NCBI GenBank assembly: GCA_029961685.1
Contig: JARWKL010000007.1
Coordinates: 2,624,708-2,688,707 of the forward strand
DNA length: 64,000 nucleotides
Direction of reading: 5' to 3'
From: Aristolochia californica
Lineage: Eukaryota > Streptophyta > Magnoliopsida > Piperales > Aristolochiaceae
Position 1 is the stretch's first letter. The number at the start of each line of letters is the position of its first letter. Under the pieces are notes generated by a model. That model was not told where the DNA came from. It was given only the letters and a program-made list of their open reading frames with translations, and did no database searches. Shown here piece by piece: positions 12,571 to 24,616 of this stretch. The position numbers and the translations under genes are program-made.

Positions 12571-13740
12571 GGCACTGGATTGATAAATTAATATCTACTA
12601 ATGATCTATCAACCAAAAGTGCACATGCCAAAAATATAAAGTATGATCGATCAATCTAGGTCGATTCATCGATCAACTAGGACTTGTAAAAAATGTGCTA
12701 TGAATCATGATCATTCATTCCATATGGATTGATCAATCAATGATGTCCAATAAATGTAGAATTATGTTGATTGATTGATTAATCGCTTGACATTGATCGA
12801 TCATACTTAACTTTGCCAACCGTAGACATAAAACATAATCGATTATACTTAACTTTGCCAACCAGAGATATAAAGCATAATCGATCATACTTATTATGCA
12901 TTGTCAGTAGAAATTTTGATTAATCGATCATTCCATGCACGTTGATCGATTAACTTAACTTATCAGACCCAACAAAAGGATTTTGATCGATCATACCATC
13001 GATCAATAAGTCAATTTCTAACAAAAAAATAGTCGTTACACTCAATTGATTGATCAATACTTTACATTGATCGATCAATATAAAGTCAGTTTTTTGCAAG
13101 TAGGCAAAAAAATGACTAATTTGGCTTGGGGAACTAATAAATACCCCACTAAACGTTCTTTTGAGAAGTGCATGAGCAGTTATTGGCATACCCAATACAT
13201 TCAATGCTTTTAAACTTGGAATTCCTTCCTAAGTCCATTTTTGTGAAAGAAATAGCCTTCCTTAAAAATCAAATTCATCCGTTCTCAATCCTACTCCTTG
13301 CATTCATAAAGTCAATGGTCTAAATCATCACCATTGTGCATCAAAGGTTGGAGGCTTGAACATATCAAGGGAGAAAGGAGTTTCTCCATAATAGTAAAGG
13401 GTGTAAGTTTCTCTTTGTTTTGTAATTTTTCAATTTATTGATTGGTTTATCAATAACATTTCTATATCTAGATAGAAAGACTTGCTAGAGCCAAAATCTA
13501 GCTAATCTCTAGTGAGATTGATTTGTAATCATGTATTTGAGCATACATGTGGCTTGAGAGAGAGCCAAAATCTCTTTCATGCAAATTCAAAGCTAATAGA
13601 GCTTATATTAGTGGAATATCCCAAACACGGGTTTTTGGGAGGTGGAATACTAGTATAGGAACATCGATAACAAAAATCTTGTGTTATTGTGGTGTTTGGA
13701 TTTTTCTTACTTTACTTGCATTTACATTTACTTAAATGAC
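12571..13740 (+). repeat. Family B LTR, 3' part
   Basis: Continuation of the LTR interrupted at 10395. It shows many TGATCGATCA-type palindromes, the GGAACTAATAAATACCCCAC motif at about 13129-13150 (a likely TATA-like promoter block) and the TCTAGATAGAAAGACTTGCTAGAG region shared with 50000 and 53110. Confidence 0.75.
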
Positions 13741-13789
13741 CTAAGCGTATTCAGAATCAAAATCTACTTGATTTTGAATATCGATTTAT

Positions 13790-14474
13790 ATGGCATTTCA
13801 AGATAAATTGCTCATTCCCGAAGGACAACCTACCAACCGTCTCATTCTATTTGACGATGTTAACTATGACTATTAGAAGGTAAGAATAAAATTGTTCCTT
13901 CAATCTATGGAATGGGACGTATGATATGTGACAAAGAATGACCCATTTGAGGTAATGAAATTACAAAAAATCTTGTCATAAAGAGCTTTAATGAGTTGAC
14001 TAGGGAAGATAAGAAACAACACTTAACAAACTCCCAGGCCATCAACTTATTGTGTCCCTTAGGACCAAACTAGTTCAACCGGGTCTCCGTATGTAAGACC
14101 GATAGGGAAATATGGGACAAACTTGAGGTCACACATAAAGGGAGTACTAGAGTCAAAGGACTCTAGAATTAGTTTATTTATAGCCCAATACGATGAATTT
14201 AAAATGAAAGTTTCACAAGGCACTTTTAAAGTCATGGGACATGAGGAAAACTGCCATTCGAGAGAATGCTAACTTCAGGACTATGAGCTTGGAAGAACTT
14301 CTAAGGATTCTCCTAGCATATGAGATGGAACCAGAAGAAAGAGAGGGTGAACAACCTAAAAAGAAGACTCTTGTTCTAAAGGCCAAGAAGACGAGAGCTA
14401 AAAATGACTCTAGTGAAGAAAGCTCTACTGCAGTAGGCTTCATCACTAGACATCTTCAAAAGATTTACTCAAAG
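13790..14474 (+). pseudogene. Copia gag remnant (UBN2-like)
   Basis: Broken frames read FDDVNYDY.KVRIKLFLQS near 13850-13900 and FNRVSVCKTDREIWDKLEVTHKGS near 14075-14145, both signatures of the plant copia gag (UBN2/DUF4219) region. Stops interrupt it. Its position between two family B LTRs marks it as the internal part of that element, with pol lost. Confidence 0.75.
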
Positions 14475-15050
14475 TGTTGACCATAGGTTGACTCCTTATT
14501 GCTTTTGATGATAACTAAGCTTAATAGAGCTGATAATTTACAAATCAAGTATTTCAGATACTTTACCTTTGAGAGTCGATGCATCTCATGGTCTAAAACT
14601 TCAAAATGATCAAGCCTACTCAAGACCTCAAGCATCATTGAAGGACATCTCTTGAAGAAGCACTCAATGAAGAAGAAGACAACGAAAAGACTAAAGTTCA
14701 AATGTAAAAGTCATATGTTAAAATTTAGTCACAATGTAAGAGAGTATTCCTAAACCTTCTTCTTTACGTAAATAATGAATATGGAGTTTTAGGTCATAAA
14801 TTGCATATAGACATGTTTAAGAACATCTTACACATCATTTAAAACATGTTAGAACACTTAAACAAAATCATTCCCATGTTTTTAAAGTCAATTTAGTTGA
14901 TCTGGCACTTGAATGATCCATTGGCCTTTGCTAATGATCGATCATCCAGGATTATGCAGGCAAAAAATATAAAGCATGATCGATCATCCAAAACATGATC
15001 ATTTCATTCTATAACGCATAATCGATCATCCCATTTAAGTCATTGTCAAT
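14475..15050 (+). repeat. Family B LTR, 3' truncated
   Basis: It begins with TGTTGACCATAGGTTGACTC at 14475, the same start as the copy at 51960, and continues through the GATCGATC-containing middle before similarity ends near 15050. It is the probable 3' LTR of the gag-bearing element. Confidence 0.75.
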
Positions 15051-15570
15051 TGTTGTTATTGTGTCTCTCTGATTGAGACATTATTATTAAAAGAGGCTTC
15101 TCGGTTGTTGATTGTTGTTAGCATTGGTTATTCTGATGAAGAAGAAAGCACATGGTGCCCCCAAAATATTATCTTCCGGTGATTACCTTTTACCCCTTAT
15201 TTGTCATTTTTACTCCTATAATTTGAGAGGTGGTGCTTTGTGGAGGGGCACCGTGATGGAAGAATTTATTACCACACTTTTGAGCAATAACTATAGACCC
15301 ATTACCTACAGAGGATAGAAGTGTGCCCAACATCCAACATGATTCAAGTTTATTATTCACCCAAAAAGTTTTTTTAGCTACCCTATGAAAGTGGGTAGAC
15401 TCTATGCCCCACACAAGGGTTACGTTTTCGCATGTGAAATTGAGCGGAATGTATTTTTGACTATGACCATTTGATTGGACTATGGAGCGATGTCTTACGA
15501 TTAAGAATGATTTTACTCTCTTATATTATGCCACCTGGGTCTCTTGGAATAGAACAAAGAGACCACCAGC
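15051..15570. other. Spacer, no gene seen
   Basis: Short frames at 15112-15318 and on the other strand at 15190-15414 are not recognisable. Position directly before a polypurine tract and LTR suggests decayed retroelement interior. Confidence 0.4.
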
Positions 15571-16085
15571 TTGAGGGGGAGTGTTGGAAGATACGGTGGA
15601 CTGCCATTTTATACGCGAAGATCTTATACACCATTTACAACAAGCTGAATGTTTTTTTATGTTCTCTCACCCCCAGTTTGAGGGGGAATATTAGAAGATG
15701 ACACGTCCAAGTGTGTGAAAGATGAGCTTAAGCCCACAAACTAAGGAGAAGGCACACATGCCAACACAATGGTGGCATGATGGTAAAAAAAAATTATCTT
15801 ATAAATATGACACTGATATAATTAGTTTATGATTTATGTCTCTTATTCACTCTTAATCGGGTGAAAAATATTTTTATAATTTTAATACTTTTGATATCTC
15901 TAAATACAACTTAAAGGGGGGAAGCAGGGATTAGACAAGTCCATTACCCTATTCTTCTTTTTCTTTTCTCCAAATTCACAACTTTTCCTCTTCTTCTCTT
16001 AAAACCTTCTCTCGACAATTCTTCTTATTTTTTTTACCTCTTAATCGTCTTTGACTGTGGTTATAGATCATGGAATCTTAAGTTT
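15571..16085 (+). repeat. LTR fragment, family A, with polypurine tract
   Basis: TTGAGGGGGAG at 15571-15581 precedes TGTTGGAAGATA at 15582, a textbook polypurine tract and LTR start. A second, similar tract at 15677-15688 precedes TATTAGAAGATG, so two LTR-start units lie in tandem, as at positions 1-217. The rest matches 44769-45140, ending near the ATCATGGAATC words. Confidence 0.7.
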
Positions 16086-17187
16086 TAACATGTACTTAGT
16101 TCCACCGGCCACTGTTCTCGGGGTTTTATATGACTCTTTCATAGTACTTCTTTGATCAAGTAAAAAATTATCTACTAACATATATATTTTATTTTTAAAT
16201 TATAAATTACTCATACTCCTGGTAAATTATGTAATGGAGCCAGGCATGGCATTCGGAAATGCATAATATCTTGATTTTCCTCTATTATCGTACCAATATA
16301 ATGATGATAATACTTGGTACTATAATCGGCTCTCTTTGTTCGTCTCTTTAAAGGCAAGCTACAGTTATAAGTCAAAGAAAATGTCGAGAGCTTTCAGAAA
16401 GCGGGTTGCATAATACTCACACCGGCGACACTGCCATGCTTAAAGCCGCGGTAAGCTCGCATGGGGGTGACCACAGAGTATTTGATCATAAACCCTATCT
16501 TGATCCTTTTATCGCCGTTAACTCTTTTTATTGCCTTGAGGAGGGATCACATATTGGCATCCCATTGTTTTCCGTTTATGTTTTTATAAATGAGCAGACT
16601 ATAGTGATTTGCAGCGAGAACACCTGCATTAAAAAAGCAATTTCTATATTAATAGCTCAATAATCCAAATGCTTACTAGTCACCTGTCTATTTGTTTGAA
16701 CATCGTGAACCCATTGAGCATGATTTACAGTTGAGAATAGATGGAAATGGAGGGGATAGGTGCCCTCTACATGTATGCGAAAATGTTTACAAGAGTTGGG
16801 TGGAAGGTGACATTGCTACTAAGCATTTTGAACCCCATCAAGACATGGTGGAGACTCCATTATGATATATAGACGTGGGAGAAGATGAGAACATGAATAC
16901 TTCAAAATTAAACTCTGACCTGTCTGATGATTTGTTTTCACTTATTCACCCATTTCTAGAGCACCAGTAGTCAAGGTTGGGTTATGAGCCAATAATTCAG
17001 TAAAAGTTAGATAACCCTCTGGAGCAGAAGAAACTAGATGATGTTAGGACAACTCCAGCAAGTGGAAAACAGGAGAACCGATTTGAACAGACTTTGTAGT
17101 TTCTCTAATCCTCAATACCCAGTTACAAACAAGAGGTTTGGTTGAAAGGTCAAGGTTCCAGTAAACCAGAACACGAAAACTTAATTG
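16086..17187. other. Intergenic and 3' flank of the IRKI-like gene
   Basis: No supported gene. A frame at 16406-16663 opens with TTG, not ATG, and has no recognisable motif. The last few hundred bases are the likely 3' UTR of the minus-strand gene. Confidence 0.45.
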
Positions 17188-19302
17188 TTAGGCTACAGTT
17201 TTGTACCTGCAAAGAACTTTGCATCTAAGCACCTTATCCCCTACATAAAATCCTGGCATTACCATGATCTTAACACTGGCTTGAGCCCGGGATCTCTGCC
17301 TTTCTAACTGAACATCCTCCATGTAGAGTGGATCAAAGCGTCTGTTCTCGTCCACCCTCAAAATGGACAGTGGAGGATTGAAGGAGAATGCTAATAAATG
17401 GAGCAACCAAACACATTTAGCTGCAACGAAGAAGGACTGCAGTAGCTGTTCAGGCCAGGGTCTTGACCAGCACAGTAAGGAGATGATGCAACTCATTTTC
17501 TGATCGCAGAACTTACTGAATTCTTCACTGTAGTATTTGGTTCCCTTCCTCAAAACCTCATTCCAGCTTAAGTTCCTTAAAGCAACAAATGCTAAGAACT
17601 TCGCCTGTCGATCTTGCTCAGGGTCTAGAACCTTGGGGAAGCCATTCTTCTGGAACACGCAGTTTTCAAAATCCTGGTGGATGCACTGGTTTATAATAGC
17701 TTCAAGGTGGTATAAGACCCCTCTCGAGTACTTGGGATTTAGATTGAGATTATGTGGTTGCAGAAGCAAATTTAGCTTGTCCATCAAGTTCTCATCAGTT
17801 TCATCAATCTGACCCATCAGAGTTTCGCAAAACTGTTTCATGGATTGCCTTGCTTCTGAAACTATCTGCAAAAAACCTTCCACCATTGCTTCTTGTGTAA
17901 CTGGCATCGACCCATCTCGGCCTTCAATTAACTTACCTCCCTTTGTTAGATTAGGCCTTTCAGGGACCTGAGCATCCCGTCCCTGTATGGCTTGTTTCAA
18001 AGCGTTCTTCAGCTCATCACAATAAGACTCCAAATGCGATAACTTCTTATGTAGGTCGCCTAAGGAAGATCTCATCTCTGAAACGTCCATTAATGCTGCG
18101 TCACGGTTCTCAGTAGCTTCTAGTAGCTCTCTTTTCAACGCTTCAACTGTCAAAACACCCGAGTCTTCAGATTCCAGTCTATTAGGGGAAGTTTCTGCCT
18201 TAGGTTTCTTCTTAAATCTTGGAAACAGCCAAGAAAGAATCGGCCCTTTGCTCTTGGGATGCGAAGGAAGAGAGGGATTGGAGTCGGTCAGGGGGAATAC
18301 GGTGTTGTAGTTCTTGGTGTTCCTATTATCGGGTTCGGTCTCCCTACTAATGGCAGCTGGTTTGCTGGCATTGCAAGTAGCGACACTTCTGAGTTCTTCT
18401 CGGCTGGCTCTTCGACCCGATTTGAGAATCTCTGTACCGGGGGAAGTTTGTAAAACATTAATGTGATCGACGCAAGAGCTTTTGAAAGATCTGCTTTCTT
18501 CAGGCCCACAAATACGTAGATCACGACCAACCAAGTCGGAAGAAAATCCGTTTCTCAAACTCTTTTTACTGTCACTGTGATATGCTTCGCTGTCTTCTCC
18601 TCCTCTTTCCACCCCAAACCCGTCCCAAATACCTGAGAATCTCCGGTTCTCCGCACGGATTTGTTGATAACCGGGTAAGGCCTCCTCCTCGTAACTCTAT
18701 CAAGCTCAGCCAAATTAGTTTTGCGATGCAAAAATGAAAGAAAAGAGAAAATAACGGTTATCACCAATGGAAGAGAAGTGAAGAATTTAAAAAGATTTTA
18801 GCACAGCATATTTGTTTAAATTTTCAGTTAAAAAGAGCAGATTGATGGGCGTGAAGTAAAACAAAACCAATTTGCCTGCTTTTCTCAGAAGATACAGAGA
18901 CTCGACTCATTTGAAAGTCGAAAAACAAAAAAGAGTTGTTGATGCTTATTGTGGGCAGACCCATGAGGAAAATCCTTTTACAAGCAAACAAAAGTGCGTA
19001 TCTGACCAAATATAAACAAAACATTGTTACAGGAAATAAAAGCTTGAGTCAATCTATAAGGGGAAAGGCAGGGCAGAGAAATTTTGGCTCACCGGGGTAA
19101 ATAATGGGTAATCCTGAGCAGAGAATTGGTTAGAAGCGCGGGCAACGGACGGAGAGGCGGAGCTGGGAAGTCTAAGATTCGCAGGACTGGTCCCTTGCAC
19201 CAGAGCAGCATGTATAGCTCTCAGCTCAACAGCTTTGGCAGTGGCAGCTTGAATTTCCTGTCTGCTTATTTCATGGTTTTCTTGGAAATTTTGAGCAGCC
19301 AT
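17188..19302 (-). CDS. IRKI: IRK-interacting protein (GIL1/DUF641 family), two exons
   Basis: Exon 1 is 19302-19093 (ATG at 19302; 70 residues, MAAQNFQENHEISRQEIQAA onward); exon 2 is 18696-17188. The join (CCG|GTGAGC to GATAG|AGTTAC) is phase 0 and restores a conserved stretch SYEEEALPGYQQIRAENRRF that has no start codon of its own. Total 572 residues. The C-terminal 350 residues match the plant IRKI/GIL1 family: a coiled coil at about 250-310 and a closing motif MPGFYVGDKVLRCKVLCRY. Arabidopsis IRKI binds the receptor kinase IRK; GIL1 relatives act in light-dependent loss of gravitropism. It is cytoplasmic or membrane-associated by family, with no signal peptide seen. Exon 1 was placed by family resemblance, so the N-terminus is slightly less certain than the rest. 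Confidence 0.93.
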
Positions 19303-21240
<1,938 letters not shown>

Positions 21241-21254
21241 ATAGATGATGGAGA

Positions 21255-21600
21255 GTCGACCTGGAGATACTCCTATGGATGTTAATGTGAAGTTGTGTGC
21301 AAGTTCTTGAAAAAATATTGATATAAGTAAATATCAGAGGCTTGTGAAAAAGTTTATCTACCTCATGGTGACAAGACTAGATATACCATATGCAGTGAGT
21401 GTGGTGAGTTAATATATACACAAACCACAACTTACCCATTGGCGAGCCTTAGAGAGGATATTAAGATATTTAAAAGGAGCTCAAGGAAAATGACTTCTCT
21501 ATAAGAATCATGGTCATTGCAACATAAAATGTTTCTCAGATGTAGATTGGGCAGGATCACTCGATGACAAGAAATCCGCTTCGGGGGCTTCAAAAATAAT
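21255..21600 (+). pseudogene. Copia RT/RNase H fragment
   Basis: Broken frames read TPMDVNVKL, then YQRLVKKFIYLMVTRLDIPY, ALERILRYLKGAQG and CFSDVDWAGSLDDKKSASG, the standard end of copia reverse transcriptase and start of RNase H. Internal stops are present. It directly follows the rbcL pseudogene. Confidence 0.85.
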
Positions 21601-22277
21601 TTCCTAAATTATTACATAATTAATTCTGAATTTAATTTTAAAAATAGTTTAATTTCTCTCTTAACACTCTCCCTCGACTTGCTGTATTGTAGGATATAAC
21701 CTCTATCTTGTGAAGGGGACATTCTTTGTGCTTGGTGTCGTTGTTGATGTGATAAAATTTCATGTGGGATAGAGGAAATCTTGATGAGTTGGTAATAATT
21801 GTGGAGGGGGTTATCTGACTAGCAAAGAAGGGAGAGAGTGTTTAGCAGGCCTGGGATGTGATTTAGGAAAATCCAAGGTCATGGGTTTGGCTGAAATAAC
21901 TTGAGAGAAAGTTAGAGAGATCGGGTGAGAAAATAATAGGTGGGAAGAGAAAATAGAGGGACGAGTTGGTTTTTCCTAAGATGTAGGAATATGGATTTTT
22001 TTTTTTTTTTTTTGTGAATGGATGTGGACCTAATGGGACTCTAAAATAAGGTAAAATATGTGGAAAACAGTGAGTAGATAATTTTTAGGTTTTTAGGTAA
22101 TTTGGAAAAAAAGGAGGGCTAGGTCGAATGGGCTAATGGAAGAAAGAAGAAAGTTTCAAAAAAACTGATCATTATGGTTTTTTATGTTGATATTTCACAA
22201 GATATAACTAAGTGAAATCAAAGATGTTATAACAAAGAAACATCAATAAAAGATAACAATGATCATATAATGAAATC
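21601..22277. other. AT-rich spacer, no gene seen
   Basis: A (T)18-type run lies near 21994-22011. Nothing recognisable is coded here. Confidence 0.4.
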
Positions 22278-22471
22278 TGTTAAGATTTACTCTGAGATTT
22301 CTTCCCTTAAGGAGAAATCATGTAAATATTCTGTAAATCCGGTGATTGTGTAATCCCGTTAATCACTCATAATTCTTCCATGTATATTATGTAAACGGCT
22401 ATTTAAGCTGATGATGTGAATGAGAAAATATGAAAGAAATTGAAGTCGTATTCTTTAGTTGGTATCAGAGC
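22278..22471 (+). mobile_element. Copia 5' LTR and primer-binding site
   Basis: TTGGTATCAGAGC at 22459-22471 is the canonical plant copia primer-binding site, complementary to the 3' end of initiator tRNA-Met. The preceding 180 bases start with TGTTAAGATTTACTC and contain a promoter-like block, so they are probably a short 5' LTR. The LTR right edge is not a clean CA, so boundaries are approximate. Confidence 0.75.
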
Positions 22472-23290
22472 AGGAGAATCCTTCTCTTTCTCCTTCTCGT
22501 CGTTGAAGAACAAAGCGAAAGCTCTGTCCCGAAATTTCAGTCACTGAAGAACAGAGTGAAAACTCTGTCCCGTAATCTCAGTCGTTGTTCGGAAGTTCCG
22601 CCAGTCGCCACAGTTGAGCCACCGCTCGGCCTTCCATCAGACAACAACCCAAATGTCACCGAAGACGAAAAGCCGCACTAGTGCTTCTAGACGAAGACGA
22701 ATCGTTGTCCCTACTCCGACGGACCTTCTGGATGCCGCCGATGACTGCAACCGAGCAACAACTTGACCTTCTAGCAAACCGCCATCGTCGCTGGCAAAGA
22801 CGAAGCTGCACGTCTCGACGAAGAAGACGAAGGTACAATTTTTTTTTGCTTCCGTTAACTTAGGTCCCGCGTTTTATTTTTCTGACGAGTTGCCAAATTG
22901 GACCAGATTTCGGACCAGACCGGACCAAAACCAAAAAAAATAAAAAATAAATGATGAAGTCTTATTCAAAAAACGAACTGGACTAGTTCTTTGACTGGAC
23001 CGGAATCAGAGATCCAAACCGGATTAACCCAGCGAATAGAAAGCAAACCGGACCAGTATTTTTGGGTGATCATCACCGATCTTCTTGCATCATGTCGAAG
23101 GAATAAAAACCAGAGCATATTTGTACTCACTGTGGTGAGACTAGGCATACAAAGTCAAGATGTTATGAACTTATTGGGTATCCAGAATGGTGGGATTCTA
23201 CTAAAGCGCCTCATAAACGGAATACTAAACCAAATAATCATGCTTCCGTTGCAGTAACAGAACCCTCCACCTCTGCTACATCCGGTAAGG
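22472..23290 (+). pseudogene. Copia gag remnant with CCHC zinc knuckle
   Basis: Downstream of the primer-binding site, a frame around 23120-23260 reads CTHCGETRHTKSRC, a perfect CX2CX4HX4C retroviral-type zinc knuckle, followed by YELIGYPEWW, the usual plant copia continuation. The gag region before it is short and interrupted, and pol is absent, so the element is heavily deleted. Confidence 0.8.
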
Positions 23291-24240
23291 TAAGATAACA
23301 AAGGATCATAGAGAAATAACCAAGCGAAATCAGATATCACTGTGATAGAAGTTCTAAGGGAATGTAACAACAATTCACAAGATTGAAACATATGTCTTCT
23401 TTAGTTTCATTTTCTTATGTTATTTTTTCTTATTTTTAGTTTTAGTTTTGTTTTCATTCTATCTCTAACCCTTCCATTGCTTCTATTTTTTGTTTATTTC
23501 TTTTATATTGCTATTTTTTTAATTTTTTTTAATGTTGCTTTAAGTAACACTCACTCTATTCTCTTCATCTCAATTGTTCCGTATCCACAACCAGGGAGTT
23601 TTAGTTGTTGAAAAAAAACACACATATAGAATTCTCGATAACTCAAGTAAGTTTAGTACCTTATTTTCATAACATGATATTTTTTCATGTTTTCGTGTTT
23701 CTTTTTTATTTATAATGCATTGTTCCATGTCCATAGTTTCCCGACTTTCTATTATTTTCATGTTGAAGATTTGTTTTTCAGAATGACAACTTTTCTCAAC
23801 TTTATCTCTTTCAAGGCCAGTTTTTTCTCTCAAGTTTTTTTCTCTTTCTATGAATTTCATTTACCTTTTGTTTTGTTACTTTATCCCATGTTATATCTAT
23901 TATTTTTATTTTATTTAATGTTAAATAAATTCAATGTCATTCTAAAACAAATAGTTCTTATTTTTGATTTGATATGAACTATTGGAATGGGGGATGCAAC
24001 TACTTAAATATAAATTTGTAAGGTTAGCATTTATTGTATAAAGAATTAGAAGATTATTGGAACTATTATTCAAACTTCCAAAATAATAAAAAAATTGATT
24101 ATATTTTAATTTTGACTATAGTTAATGTTTATTATAATTTACTTATTTTTGTACCCACTTCAATATTTTGAAGGGTAAGAGAAATGGAAATAATTTTTTT
24201 TTTCTCCAAAGTCTCATGGGTCAAAAACTCATCGTAAGCG
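23291..24240. other. AT-rich spacer, no gene seen
   Basis: T-rich on the plus strand; the frames at 23417-23611 and 23687-23977 are low-complexity Phe/Leu strings without motifs. Confidence 0.45.
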
Positions 24241-24259
24241 CAGAACATTGGAAGTTGTA

Positions 24260-24328
24260 AAACCCTAGTTTCTACTTCGAGGCTCCGAGGAAGTTCGGAG
24301 TGTGTGTGGGTTGAGCCAAAACCCTAAA
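24260..24328 (+). promoter_or_regulatory. Telo-box pair upstream of BRX1
   Basis: AAACCCTAG at 24260-24268 and AAACCCTAAA at 24319-24328 lie about 290-360 bases before the BRX1 start codon. Telo-boxes (AAACCCTAA) are typical of plant promoters and 5' leaders of ribosomal and ribosome-biogenesis genes, which fits the downstream gene. Confidence 0.65.
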
Positions 24329-24616
24329 TCCTTGTTGGTGTTAAACGCTTGGATTCTAGTTACAGGGAAGAAGAATCGACTGATAGTCGCTCAGCTGTCC
24401 GCGGCTATTGGTTCAACCACTTGGTCTATCTAATTGTAAGCTCTCTCCCCTGCTTGTTGACGTACTTTCCGTGCTTTTTCTTGTACAAGTGAATGCTAAT
24501 CTCAAGTCGGAACAAACGTTAATTTATGTTCTATTGGCTGGCATTTTATAACTGATGATTAGGATTTCCAGAATTTCGTTTGGATATATTAAGCAACTTT
24601 GGTTAGAATTGGAGAA

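Noticed and set aside
16406..16663. 85-codon ORF opening with TTG
   Set aside because: No ATG and no family resemblance.
18259..18453. Plus-strand ORFs overlapping the IRKI-like gene
   Set aside because: Antisense shadows of the minus-strand coding exon.
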